This document shows, one piece after another, positions 15,986 through 26,541 of a stretch of DNA of 64,000 nucleotides. The DNA comes from Pseudomonas lini. Its GTDB lineage: Bacteria; Pseudomonadota; Gammaproteobacteria; Pseudomonadales; Pseudomonadaceae. How positions within the stretch are numbered: the stretch's first letter is position 1; the number at the start of each line of letters is the position of its first letter. The stretch spans positions 186,001 to 250,000 of the forward strand of contig NZ_JYLB01000007.1 of the NCBI RefSeq assembly GCF_001042905.1, read 5' to 3'. Position numbers and translations under genes: made by a program. The notes below the pieces were generated by a model that ran no database searches, had not been told where the DNA came from, and saw only the letters and a list, made by a program, of their open reading frames with translations.

Positions 15986-16702
15986 TCAACTGCCGAGATG
16001 GTCGTCCGGGATGTTCAATTCGATGCCCATCCGCTGACCTTCCCGAAGGATGTGCCGACGCATCTCGGCGCTGGCCTGGGCGCTGTTCTTGCTGCGAATA
16101 GCTCGTACGACGGCTTCGTTTTCCTCAAGGCGTTCAGCCAAATGCTCCGGTGAATTGCGCAGCACGTCGGCGCTTTGTTTGAGGGCGTTGCTGGTCTGCT
16201 GCACCACGCTCTGGAAAATCGGGTTCGAGGTCAGGGCGAACAGTTCCTCGTGGAATGCGATGTAGGCATTCACGCCAGCCTCGCTGTCGTTGGCCTCAAG
16301 GGCTTCGCGCATGTCCATCAGGGTCAGGCGCAGTTGCCCGACTTCCTTGCTGCTGATGGACTGCGCCACCAGGCCGACGATGAACGGTTCGAGGGTGTAG
16401 CGCAGTTGCAGCACGTCTTCCAGGCTGGCCCCGGCTACCGCGCTGTCGTGGCTTTGGCTGTCGCTGAGATTGGCCTCCAGCACCACCACGCCTTTGCCTG
16501 GCATGGAGCGCACCAGCCCGAGGGTTTCCAGCACGATGACCGCTTCGCGCAGGCTCGGACGGCTGATGCCCAGTTGTTCGGCCAGTTCACGCTGGCCCGG
16601 CAGCATTTCGCCGGAACGCCACTGACCGCGGGCCAGAGCGGCCCGAAGTTTTTCTACGACTGAATTTACAACGGTTGACGAGGTAATCACTGTTCGCTCC
16701 AT
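15986..16702 (-). CDS. FadR-subfamily GntR regulator
   Basis: A 238-residue FCD-domain regulator. The winged HTH is at about residues 10-75 (LPGQRELAEQLGISRPSLREAV, of which the recognition helix ISRPSLREA is classic FadR-type). The FCD domain follows, with RYTLEPFIVGL and FHEELFALT. It is encoded downstream of the dicarboxylate symporter on the same strand, 55 bases away, and is probably co-transcribed. The GGT-N3-ACC palindromes upstream of the symporter match the FadR-subfamily operator type, so this protein or its neighbour probably regulates that promoter. An ATG two codons earlier is possible. Confidence 0.88.
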   Translation of the reverse strand: MERTVITSSTVVNSVVEKLRAALARGQWRSGEMLPGQRELAEQLGISRPSLREAVIVLETLGLVRSMPGKGVVVLEANLSDSQSHDSAVAGASLEDVLQLRYTLEPFIVGLVAQSISSKEVGQLRLTLMDMREALEANDSEAGVNAYIAFHEELFALTSNPIFQSVVQQTSNALKQSADVLRNSPEHLAERLEENEAVVRAIRSKNSAQASAEMRRHILREGQRMGIELNIPDDHLGS

Positions 16703-16757
16703 GAGCATCCATAACGATTGATGGCCGTGCCTGCCCGCAGGCAGGCACGGCGATTAT

Positions 16758-18071
16758 TCAGAATTCCTGCTGATGCGCCGGGGCAACCGGCTTTCTCGGC
16801 TGGAAGGTATAACCCTGTTGACCGGACAGCACCTTGTTTGCCCGTTGGATATCGATATCTTTTTCCCAGCGGGCGATGGCCACGGTGGCGACGCAGTTAC
16901 CGATCAGGTTGGTCAGCGCACGGCCGATGCCCATGAACCAGTCCACTGCTAATACAAGCACCAGGCCGACTACCGGAATCGCCGGGATCGCCGTCAGTGT
17001 CGCCGCGAGAATCACCAGCGCCGAACCGGGAATCCCGTGGGCACCTTTGGAGGTGATCAGCGACACCAGCAGAATCGTCAGCAGGTCTGTCATGGCCAGC
17101 GGCGTGCCGGTGGCATTGGCGATGAACACGATCGCCAAGGTCAGGTAGATCGAAAAACCGTCAAGGTTGAACGAGTACCCGGTCGGAATCACCAGACCGA
17201 CCGTGGAGCTGCCGATGCCCAGATGCTCAAGCTTGCGCATGATTTGTGGCAGCACGGCGTCGGAAGAGGCGGTGCCCATGACGATCAGCAGTTCTTCGCG
17301 CAGGTACTTGAGCAACGGCCACATCTTCAGACCCGAAAGGCGCATCACCAGACCGAGAATCAATGTCACGAAGGCCACACAGGTCAGGTAAAACAGGCCG
17401 ACGAGATTGCCCAGGTGTTGCAGCGAGTCCAGGCCGTATTTGCTGGTGGTGAAGGCGATGGCGCCAAACACGCCGATTGGTGCCAGGCGCACGATCATGC
17501 CCATGATGCGGAAGATCACGTGGCTCAGCTCATTAATCAGCCGGGAAATACCCGACGCTGCTTCGCCCACCAGGTTCAGCGCGCTGCCGAACAGCACCGA
17601 AAACAACAGGACTTGCAGAATGTTGTTTTCCGCGAAGGCGCCGATCACCGAAGTCGGGATCAGGTTCATCAGGAACTGGGTGGTGGTGTGCATGTGCTGA
17701 CCGCGCTGGGCGATGTCGCCAATGTCGGCGGCGGAGAGCTGGTCCAGATGAATGTTCGCGCCGCTGCCGATGCCGGTCGTGAAGGCGAACACCAGGCCGA
17801 TTACCAAGGCGATGGTGGTCAGGATTTCGAAGTAGATCACCGATTTCAGGCCGATGCGTCCGACCTTCTTCAAGTCGCCGGCACCGCTGATGCCGCTGAC
17901 CACCACGCAGAACACGATCAAGCCAATGAGCATCTTGATCAGTTTGATGAAACCGTCGCCGAGGGGTTTGAGTTGCGCGGAGTATTCAGGAAGGGCCAGC
18001 CCGCAGACGATGCCGAGCACCAGTCCGAGAACCACTTGAAGGAAGATTGAACGCGAGCACCATCTGAGCAT
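16758..18071 (-). CDS. dctA: Dicarboxylate/amino acid:cation symporter (DctA family)
   Basis: A 437-residue member of the DAACS (SLC1-like) family with about eight transmembrane helices and two re-entrant hairpins. The substrate/cation signatures are visible: FGAIAFTTSKYG, LIVMGTASSDAVLPQ (serine-rich hairpin) and IPTGYSFNLDGFSIYL. It probably imports C4-dicarboxylates such as succinate, fumarate or malate with Na+ or H+. It heads a likely operon with the two downstream FCD regulators. The subtype differs from canonical E. coli DctA at the N-terminus, so the exact substrate is uncertain. Confidence 0.85.
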   Translation of the reverse strand: MLRWCSRSIFLQVVLGLVLGIVCGLALPEYSAQLKPLGDGFIKLIKMLIGLIVFCVVVSGISGAGDLKKVGRIGLKSVIYFEILTTIALVIGLVFAFTTGIGSGANIHLDQLSAADIGDIAQRGQHMHTTTQFLMNLIPTSVIGAFAENNILQVLLFSVLFGSALNLVGEAASGISRLINELSHVIFRIMGMIVRLAPIGVFGAIAFTTSKYGLDSLQHLGNLVGLFYLTCVAFVTLILGLVMRLSGLKMWPLLKYLREELLIVMGTASSDAVLPQIMRKLEHLGIGSSTVGLVIPTGYSFNLDGFSIYLTLAIVFIANATGTPLAMTDLLTILLVSLITSKGAHGIPGSALVILAATLTAIPAIPVVGLVLVLAVDWFMGIGRALTNLIGNCVATVAIARWEKDIDIQRANKVLSGQQGYTFQPRKPVAPAHQQEF

Positions 18072-18140
18072 GGGAGGAATCCTGGTCGGTGTCCTGGCTG
18101 CCGTGCGCGAGGCGCATCAGATTCAGGACTTAATTATTGT

Positions 18141-18149
18141 GGTCTTACC
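18141..18149. promoter_or_regulatory. Putative FadR-type GntR operator 1
   Basis: GGTCTTACC in the context TGGTCTTACCGG closely fits the FadR-subfamily consensus TNGTNNNACNA. It lies 70 bases upstream of the dctA start. Confidence 0.6.
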
Positions 18150-18225
18150 GGTATGTCCAGTGCAGGCGCAGTCTAGGCGCTGTTTTTGGGTGATCGCAAG
18201 CATATTTTGAATAATTGGCATGACC

Positions 18226-18234
18226 GGTCTTACC
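18226..18234. promoter_or_regulatory. Putative FadR-type GntR operator 2
   Basis: A second identical GGTCTTACC core, in the context CCGGTCTTACCAGT, lies 85 bases from the first and 155 bases upstream of dctA. The repeated core in one intergenic space supports binding by one or both of the adjacent FCD regulators, possibly with looping. Confidence 0.6.
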
Positions 18235-18294
18235 AGTTGGGCGCAATGCCCCGACCTTGAGCCTTTTCGTTATTTGAAAAAATCGCGGACGAAA

Positions 18295-18323
18295 AAAAAC
18301 CGGCCATCACTGGCCGGTTTTTT
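18295..18323. terminator. Terminator downstream of glyA
   Basis: A CCGGCC/GGCCGG stem with an ATCACT loop, flanked by an A-tract on one side and six Ts on the other. It acts on the minus strand after glyA and could work in both directions. Confidence 0.85.
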
Positions 18324-18347
18324 CATTGCTGCGGTTTAGCGGGGCAA

Positions 18348-19601
18348 TTAAGCGCCGTATACCGGCAGCTTCTTGCAGATGGCCTTGACCTTCTCACGAA
18401 CGGCGTCGATCACCGCTTCGTTGTTCAGGTCCGCCAGGATGTCGCAGATCCAGCCGGCCAGCTCTTTGCACTCTGCTTCCTTGAAGCCGCGAGTGGTCAC
18501 AGCCGGCGTACCGAAACGCAGACCGGAGGTGACGAACGGGGAGCGTGGATCGTTCGGTACCGAGTTCTTGTTCACGGTGATGAACGCTTTGCCCAGTGCG
18601 GCGTCGGCGTCTTTACCGGAGATTTCCTGCTTGATCAGCGACAGCAGGAACAGGTGGTTCTGAGTACCGCCCGACACCACGTCGAAACCGCGCTCGATGA
18701 ATACGCCGGCCATGGCCTGGGCGTTTTTCACCACTTGTTGCTGGTAGGTCTTGAACTCAGGCTGCAGCGCTTCCTTGAAGCAGATCGCCTTGGCAGCGAT
18801 CACGTGCTCCAGCGGGCCACCTTGGGCGCCCGGGAATACTGCGGAGTTCAGCTTCTTCTCGATGTCGGCGTTGGCGCGAGCCAGGATCAGGCCGCCACGT
18901 GGACCGCGCAGGGTCTTGTGCGTGGTGGTGGTCACGACGTCAGCGAATGGAACCGGGTTCGGGTAGACGCCAGCGGCGACCAGCCCCGCAACGTGAGCCA
19001 TATCAACAAAAAGATAAGCGCCGACTTTGTCAGCGATAGCGCGAAAGCGCGGGAAGTCCAGAATCTGCGAGTAGGCAGAGAAACCGGCCACGATCATTTT
19101 TGGCTTGTGCTCAACCGCCAGACGCTCGACTTCGTCGTAGTCGATCAGGCCGTTGGCGTCGATGCCGTACTGAACAGCGTTGTACAGCTTGCCGGAGGAC
19201 GAAACGCTGGCACCGTGGGTCAAGTGACCGCCGTGGGCCAGGCTCATGCCCAGGATGGTGTCGCCAGCTTGCAGCAGGGCCAGGTAAACGGCGCTGTTGG
19301 CTTGGGAACCGGCGTGTGGCTGAACGTTGGCGTAATCGGCGCCGAACAGTTGTTTTGCTCGATCAATTGCAAGCTGCTCAACAATGTCGACGAACTCGCA
19401 ACCACCGTAGTAGCGCTTGCCCGGGTAACCTTCGGCGTACTTGTTGGTCAGTACCGAGCCTTGAGCTTCCATCACCGCAGGGCTGGTGTAGTTTTCCGAA
19501 GCGATCAGCTCGATGTGTTCTTCCTGGCGCTGAGCTTCTTGCTCCATGGCGGCAAAAAGGTCGGCGTCGTACTTGGCAATAGTCAAATCACGGCTGAACA
19601 T
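18348..19601 (-). CDS. glyA: Serine hydroxymethyltransferase
   Basis: A 417-residue PLP enzyme starting MFSRDLTIAKYD. The PLP-binding lysine is in VTTTTHKTLRGPRGG, and the N-terminal ELIASENYTSPAV motif binds substrate and folate. It interconverts serine plus tetrahydrofolate with glycine plus 5,10-methylene-tetrahydrofolate, the main source of one-carbon units. Pseudomonas genomes carry more than one glyA; the placement next to morA matches the P. aeruginosa copy near morA. It is a single gene with its own terminator. Confidence 0.96.
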   Translation of the reverse strand: MFSRDLTIAKYDADLFAAMEQEAQRQEEHIELIASENYTSPAVMEAQGSVLTNKYAEGYPGKRYYGGCEFVDIVEQLAIDRAKQLFGADYANVQPHAGSQANSAVYLALLQAGDTILGMSLAHGGHLTHGASVSSSGKLYNAVQYGIDANGLIDYDEVERLAVEHKPKMIVAGFSAYSQILDFPRFRAIADKVGAYLFVDMAHVAGLVAAGVYPNPVPFADVVTTTTHKTLRGPRGGLILARANADIEKKLNSAVFPGAQGGPLEHVIAAKAICFKEALQPEFKTYQQQVVKNAQAMAGVFIERGFDVVSGGTQNHLFLLSLIKQEISGKDADAALGKAFITVNKNSVPNDPRSPFVTSGLRFGTPAVTTRGFKEAECKELAGWICDILADLNNEAVIDAVREKVKAICKKLPVYGA

Positions 19602-19728
19602 GGCGGTCCTCAAGGATCGGGGCAGAAAAGGGAGGCATTCTAACCCAATGGGTTTTAGATGGCATATGAAAGGACATCATGTCGCAGACAAGTGGGCTTC
19701 ATGACCAGATATGCGGTGCCTGTACGGG

Positions 19729-19827
19729 CCTCATCGCAGGCAAGCCAGCTCCCACAAGAGTCGGTGTCAGCCAAAGATATCTGATTATCCGCAAATCCCT
19801 GTGGGAGCGGGCTTGCCCGCGATGAGG
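19729..19827. repeat. REPIN (opposite arm arrangement)
   Basis: The left arm is CCTCATCGCAGGCAAGCCAG plus CTCCCACA and the right arm is TGTGGGAGCGGGCTTGCCCG plus CGATGAGG. The arms point away from each other compared with most other copies. It lies between the morA 3' end and the glyA 5' region. Confidence 0.85.
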
Positions 19828-19849
19828 CCAGCAGCCTCACCACATAGCT

Positions 19850-22800
19850 TCAGTCAAACATGAACAACGCATCATTGCTGAACTGCGCCTCAAACCGGCT
19901 CGCCGGCATTGGCCGGCCAAACAGATACCCCTGAACCTCATCGCAACCATGCTCACGCAGGAAGTCGAGCTGCTCGTGGGTTTCCACGCCTTCGGCGATT
20001 ACCGCCAGATTGAGGCTGTGGGCCATGGCGATGATCGCCCGGGCAATTTGCGCATCCTGTTCCCCCGAGGGCAGGCCATCAACGAAGGTGCGGTCGATTT
20101 TCAGCACGTCGATCGGGAATTGCTTGAGGTAGTTGAGCGATGAATAACCTGTGCCGAAGTCATCGACCGCGATGCTCAGGCCGAGGTTTTTCAACCCGGC
20201 GAGAATCTGCATCGCCTCGCTGACTTCGCGCATCAGGATACTTTCGGTCAATTCCAGCTCCAGGCACGCCGGCGGCAGGCCGGTTTCCTTGAGGATGGTG
20301 GCGATCCGCGTACCGAGCTGCCCGTCGGAGAACTGCCGGGCCGAGATATTCACCGAGACCTTCGGCACCCGTACCTTGGCCTGGTGCCAGGCCTTGAGCT
20401 GACGGCAGGCTTCGCTGATCACCCAGTCGCCGACATCCACCACCAACCCGAGCTCCTCGAGCACCGGAATGAAATCCCCCGGCGGCACCAGACCGCGTCG
20501 TGGGTGGCGCCAGCGCAGCAGGGCTTCGGCGCCGGTCAGGCGTTTGCCGTCGCCGCTGAATTGCGGCTGGTAGTACAGCACGAATTCGTTTTGTTCCAGG
20601 GCATGACGCAAGTCGCTTTCCAGCTCCAGACGCTCCAGGGCGCTGGCGTTCATGTCAGCCTGATAGAACTGGAAGTTGTTCTTGCCGCGCTCCTTGGCGT
20701 GGTACATCGCGGTGTCGGCGTTCTTCATCAGCTGACTGAGTTCGCTGCCGTCCTGAGGGCTCAGGGCGATGCCGATACTGGCGGTGACAAAGAACTCGCG
20801 GCCTTCCAGCACGAACGGTTTCACCAGGCTGGCGAGGATCTGCTCGGCCACATGAATCGCCCGGTTCAGTGCGATCGCCCGGTTGACCCGCGGTTGCAGC
20901 AGCAACGTGAACTCATCGCCGCCCATGCGCGCCACGGTGTCGTCATCGTCGACGCAACCGAGCAGGCGCGTGGCCATTTCCTTGAGCATACGGTCGCCGG
21001 CGGCGTGGCCCAGGGAGTCGTTGATTGGTTTGAAGCGGTCGAGGTCGAGGAACATCAGCACCACCCAGGACTTCTGCCGTTCAGCCGATTGCAGCGCGGT
21101 GTGCAGGCGATCCTGGAACAGCGTGCGGTTGGGCAGGTGGGTCAAGGCGTCGTAATAGGCCAGGCGGTGAATCCGTTGCTCACTGGCCTTGCGCTCGCTG
21201 ATGTCGCTGAAGAAACACACGTAGCTGGCCAGATCGCCTTCATCGTCGAGTACCGCCGTAATCCCGACCCAGGCCGGGTAATGCTCGCCATTGCGTCGTT
21301 TAAGCCAGACTTCGCCTTCCCAGGTGCTGTGCTGATGCAATTGTTTGAGCACATAGCGCAGATGGGCTTCCTGCTGCTCATCGACGGTGAGCATGTTCGG
21401 CAACTGGTCGAGGACCTGGGACACCGCATAGCCGCTGACGCGACTGAAAGCTTCGTTGGCCTGGACGATGTAGCCGGCCGGGTCAGTGATCAGAATCGCC
21501 GAGGTCGAGTGCTCGAATACCGTGGCCGCCATGCGCAAGTCTTTTTCGGCCCGACGTTGCTGGCTGATGTCGCGACCGACCCCGAGCACACCTTCGAAGG
21601 CGCCGTGTTCGTCCCAGACCAGCACCAGACGCAACTCGATAGGGATCTTGCGTCCGTCGGCCCGCAGGCAGTCGAACAGAAACAGCTGGGTCTGCACCTG
21701 ACTGCGCAGCAGGGCCAGTTGTTCGGGTTTATCCAGCGCTTTGCTGACCCGGTCCATCAGGCTGTAGATGCCGGTCAGTTGTTGCGGGTTGGCGATGGTC
21801 GATTGCCAGCCGTTCTGGAATATCCAGTCGGCGTCGAAGCCCAGCACGGCTTGCACCGAGGGGCTGACGTAATTGAGCGACATCTTGCTGTCGGTGGAGA
21901 AAATCACGTCGCTGATGCTTTCGGCGAGCATCCGGTAGCGTTGCTCGCTGTCGCGCAAGGACTCGCTGGCTTCGATCTGCTCGGTGATGTCCTTGGCCAC
22001 GCCAATGATGCGCGTGACCTGATCGTGTTTGTCCCGCGCCAGGGCCTGTTCGCGAATATCGAAACGCCGCCATTTGCCATCGCGATGGCGGAAACGCAGT
22101 TGGCATTGCATCAGTTGGGTGTAACCCGCGTGACGTTGGGACTGGCGTGACCGGTGGTAGTAGTCGGCATCCTCGGGGTGCAACAGGATTTCCCAGAAAT
22201 ACTCGCCCATCTGGTGCAGTTCGGTGCGGTTGTAACCCAGCGTTTGCCCCAGATGATGGTTGCTGAAGATCATCCGCTGGCTGATCACATCCTGCACATA
22301 CAGGTGATCCGGGACGGTGCGCACTACGTCGGACCAGAACCCTTCACGCTCAAGCAGCGACAATTCGATGAGCTTGCGACTGGTGATATCGCTGATGCTC
22401 AGGATCACTGCTTTGTAGTCGGCCTGATTTTCCGGCAGGCGCAGCACCAGCCACAAATGCTGGTCGCGGCCATTGGCGTCCTGGAGTTTGATTTCCAGCT
22501 CAAGCTGTTTCTGTTGGTGCAGCACCGCTTCGAGCACTTGATTGCCGATGGCCGTGCAATCCAATGGGCAGCCGTCGATCAGCAGTTTCCAGGCTTGATC
22601 GCAGGAATTGACATTGAGCAGTTGCAGGGCGACCTGATTGACCTCGGTGATGCGCAGTTCCTGCAGCAGTTGCTGGCGTTGCTCCGGTGTTTCGAGCCAG
22701 GCCTTCAACTGCTCGCTGCTGTTGAGTTGGGCCCTGTCGAAGATACTTTTGAGCCCGGACAGGTCGAGCACGCACAGCGCAACGCCGGTGCCTTCGAAAA

Positions 22801-23698
22801 TGTCCTGATAGCGTCGACGGCCTTCATGCAGTTGGCGTTGACGGCGACGAATGTTCAGCAGCGCGATGAACGGCAACAAGGAGAGGGCCAGGCCCAGCAG
22901 GCATTTGCCGATGAACGCCGGCAGCAGTTGTTCGATCACCCGTTGCCGGTCGAATAGCCCGCGCAGTTGCCAATCGCTGCTGCTCAAGGGGATTGTCAGC
23001 ACGCTGTTGGCCAGTTCGTCGGCTGTCAGCACGGCCGGTTTGGCCGAGGGCTGGGCGTCATCGCGGCTGATGATTTGATGATTGATGCGGTTTTCCACCA
23101 GCCACTGGGGGCGGATGCCGACGTCGGCCTGCTTGGTCAGCGAGGAGAAAAACGTTGGCGTCAGGCGCAGGACCCAATAACCGCGGCTGCTGCCGCTGGC
23201 CTGATGCAGGAGCAGGTGCACCACCGAACCGTCATCTGCATTGCTGAAATAGTGGGCCTGGGCGCGGCTGCGCTGAACCAGTTCGCTCAGGTAATGGGCG
23301 TCCGGGCTGTCGGCGGCACTGTCGCTGAGGATTTTTCCGGAGGGACTGAGCAGCGCCAGGCTGCGCAGGTCGGGCAGCGATTGCTGCAGTTTGCGCAGCA
23401 ACGCCTGCTGTTCGTCGGGGCTTTGTGGTTGTTCGATGATCGGTAGCAGATTAAGGGCGATCTGGGCATTGAGTGCCATGTTGAGGCTGACTTGCGAAGC
23501 CAGGTCGGCCGAGTAGTCGATGGTGTACTGGCGCTGGTTTTTCTGGGTTTCGCGAAGCTGGTCCAGTAGCTGCCAGAACAGCAGTGCGAGCAGTAACAGG
23601 ACGAGGGTCGCCAGCGCGCCCTTCAAGGTGCCGCGCAGGGGCGAGCCGGTCGCAGGATTGAGTGCGCTCACGGACGATGGCGGAGAGACATTAGACAA
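19850..23698 (-). CDS. morA: Membrane PAS-GGDEF-EAL c-di-GMP enzyme MorA
   Basis: A 1282-residue protein. Two transmembrane helices (about residues 27-46 and 258-282) flank a periplasmic sensor domain. Several PAS/PAC modules follow (about 290-830; note the PAC-like ends GVAKDITEQ, GVGRDISQQ and CFFSDISER). A diguanylate cyclase domain has an intact GGDEF in ARMGGDEFTLLL. A phosphodiesterase domain has EALLRWRHP, ELTESILM, DDFGTGYSS and KIDRTFVDGL. The inhibitory RxxD site before GGDEF is replaced by DDDD, so product inhibition at that site is probably lost. MorA tunes motility, protease secretion and biofilm formation in Pseudomonas, and the glyA neighbour agrees with that locus. Confidence 0.9.
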   Translation of the reverse strand: MSNVSPPSSVSALNPATGSPLRGTLKGALATLVLLLLALLFWQLLDQLRETQKNQRQYTIDYSADLASQVSLNMALNAQIALNLLPIIEQPQSPDEQQALLRKLQQSLPDLRSLALLSPSGKILSDSAADSPDAHYLSELVQRSRAQAHYFSNADDGSVVHLLLHQASGSSRGYWVLRLTPTFFSSLTKQADVGIRPQWLVENRINHQIISRDDAQPSAKPAVLTADELANSVLTIPLSSSDWQLRGLFDRQRVIEQLLPAFIGKCLLGLALSLLPFIALLNIRRRQRQLHEGRRRYQDIFEGTGVALCVLDLSGLKSIFDRAQLNSSEQLKAWLETPEQRQQLLQELRITEVNQVALQLLNVNSCDQAWKLLIDGCPLDCTAIGNQVLEAVLHQQKQLELEIKLQDANGRDQHLWLVLRLPENQADYKAVILSISDITSRKLIELSLLEREGFWSDVVRTVPDHLYVQDVISQRMIFSNHHLGQTLGYNRTELHQMGEYFWEILLHPEDADYYHRSRQSQRHAGYTQLMQCQLRFRHRDGKWRRFDIREQALARDKHDQVTRIIGVAKDITEQIEASESLRDSEQRYRMLAESISDVIFSTDSKMSLNYVSPSVQAVLGFDADWIFQNGWQSTIANPQQLTGIYSLMDRVSKALDKPEQLALLRSQVQTQLFLFDCLRADGRKIPIELRLVLVWDEHGAFEGVLGVGRDISQQRRAEKDLRMAATVFEHSTSAILITDPAGYIVQANEAFSRVSGYAVSQVLDQLPNMLTVDEQQEAHLRYVLKQLHQHSTWEGEVWLKRRNGEHYPAWVGITAVLDDEGDLASYVCFFSDISERKASEQRIHRLAYYDALTHLPNRTLFQDRLHTALQSAERQKSWVVLMFLDLDRFKPINDSLGHAAGDRMLKEMATRLLGCVDDDDTVARMGGDEFTLLLQPRVNRAIALNRAIHVAEQILASLVKPFVLEGREFFVTASIGIALSPQDGSELSQLMKNADTAMYHAKERGKNNFQFYQADMNASALERLELESDLRHALEQNEFVLYYQPQFSGDGKRLTGAEALLRWRHPRRGLVPPGDFIPVLEELGLVVDVGDWVISEACRQLKAWHQAKVRVPKVSVNISARQFSDGQLGTRIATILKETGLPPACLELELTESILMREVSEAMQILAGLKNLGLSIAVDDFGTGYSSLNYLKQFPIDVLKIDRTFVDGLPSGEQDAQIARAIIAMAHSLNLAVIAEGVETHEQLDFLREHGCDEVQGYLFGRPMPASRFEAQFSNDALFMFD

Positions 23699-23983
23699 AC
23701 TGTAATCCTGCGGTTTGGCTGGACTGGCGCGACGTGCACTATAAGCCGGGCGCCCGAAGCGCGGCTAGCATGCCTTGAGTTGTGGCGAAGTGCCAGCCCT
23801 GCTCGGCTGGACTGCCTTCCGTCAATCAGGTAGCTTTGCCGGTTACGCGGGAGCGTTCCAGCTCCTAAACTCAGGCTTTTTCCGCGCGCCGGTATTGAGA
23901 TTAATCAATCGCTTGCACTGCGCATGGCCTGGCCCGGGCTTCGCCCGCGCTTTAATTCATCAGTCACTGACCCTAGGTTCTCC

Positions 23984-25648
<1,665 letters not shown>

Positions 25649-25667
25649 TTTCAGGTTGGTCGCATAG

Positions 25668-25843
25668 AAAAAACGGAGCCTTCAGGGCTAATGCCAGTCA
25701 GTTAAGGGTAAATCGGACCTGTAGGAGCCAGGCTTGCCGGCGAAGGCGTCCTTAAGAGCGCCTTCGCCGGCAAGCCTGGCTCCTACGAAAAGCGGTTCAT
25801 TCGCTTAACTGACCGGCATTAGCCTTCAGGGCTCCGTTTTTTT
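25668..25843 (+). terminator. ettA terminator split by a mobile element
   Basis: The outer arms AACGGAGCC and GGCTCCGTT followed by seven Ts would form a compact terminator with loop TTCAG once the inserted element is removed. The element sits in the loop, so the outer stem can still pair at the base of a very long hairpin. Confidence 0.75.
25690..25820. mobile_element. 131-bp MITE with IS4-like ends and 13-bp target duplication
   Basis: The ends AATGCCAGTCAGTTAAG (25690-25706) and CTTAACTGACCGGCATT (25804-25820) are inverted repeats with one mismatch in 17. They are flanked by the identical direct repeat AGCCTTCAGGGCT (25677-25689 and 25821-25833). The end sequence resembles that of IS4, and IS4 makes 11-13 bp duplications. 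It has no coding capacity. The interior is itself a GTAGGAGC-class REP palindrome (25719-25786). Confidence 0.8.
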
Positions 25844-25871
25844 GTTCTTAGAGATTGCGGCGTCATCGAAT

Positions 25872-26366
25872 TCACCCCATTTCTATGGCCAACACCTCAA
25901 TCACCAAATCCCCCGCCGGCCGTTTCCACAGCACCTCATCGCCCACTTGCGCCCCGAGCAACGCCCGCCCCAGCGGCGAGCTCCAATTGATCAAGCCATG
26001 GGCGGCATCCGCCTGGTCTTCTCCGACCAATTGCACGCGCTGCTGATGATCGTGCTCGTCGGCAAAGGTCACCCAGTTGCCGATCTGCACTTTATCGGCC
26101 GAGGAGGCCTGTGCGACCACCTGGGCGCTTTGCAGGCGCTGCTTGAAGTAGCGCCAGTCGCGATCGAGGTCGGCCTGGCGCTGCTTGTCGGCCAGTTCGC
26201 CTTTGGCGCTTTCCTGATCAAGCAGGCTTTGCAGCTCGGCGACTTTCGCCTGAAGCTGCGCCAGGCCCACTGGCGTGACGTAATTGGGCTGCGCGCTGAC
26301 CTGCCGTTCGACTGGCTGATCGGCTTGCGCGGCGGCGTTATCTTCATTGACGAAGGCGCGACTCAT
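25872..26366 (-). CDS. GreA/GreB family transcription elongation factor-like protein
   Basis: A 164-residue protein. An N-terminal coiled coil (about residues 30-80; LAQLQAKVAELQSLLDQESAKG and following, heptad-like) is followed by a C-terminal FKBP-like Gre domain. That domain includes VQIGNWVTFADE, INWSSPLGRALLGAQVGDEV and a final DLVIEVLAIE strand. Gre factors enter the RNA polymerase secondary channel and stimulate transcript cleavage, using acidic residues at the coiled-coil tip. Here the N-terminal region is divergent from GreA and GreB, so this may be a specialised Gre-fold protein (like Rnk or a GreB-like paralog). Single gene, convergent with ettA. Confidence 0.8.
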   Translation of the reverse strand: MSRAFVNEDNAAAQADQPVERQVSAQPNYVTPVGLAQLQAKVAELQSLLDQESAKGELADKQRQADLDRDWRYFKQRLQSAQVVAQASSADKVQIGNWVTFADEHDHQQRVQLVGEDQADAAHGLINWSSPLGRALLGAQVGDEVLWKRPAGDLVIEVLAIEMG

Positions 26367-26541
26367 GCTGTTCTCCCGTTATAGGGTTTGGGCCATGGTC
26401 GCAGGCTTTAAGTTTCGACGAATGTCTGTAAACGACTTATTGCGAGCGATCGCAATGCCACATCTCGGATTCCTGGACCGTTCAATGGCCTATAAGGGAA
26501 GTCTAGAAGTGGATTTGTCGGGTGGGAGTAAAAGAAAGGTC

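Noticed and set aside
15341..18071. Lanthipeptide immunity or transport genes downstream of lanM
   Set aside because: The next genes are two GntR regulators and a DctA-type symporter on the opposite strand. None has a C39 peptidase, ABC ATPase or LanI-type features.
19602..19730. Riboswitch upstream of glyA
   Set aside because: The short upstream region shows only the REPIN and no conserved glycine or tetrahydrofolate aptamer pattern.
20384..22150. A 588-codon plus-strand frame opposite morA
   Set aside because: It is a shadow of the PAS/GGDEF coding sequence with no domain or start signal.
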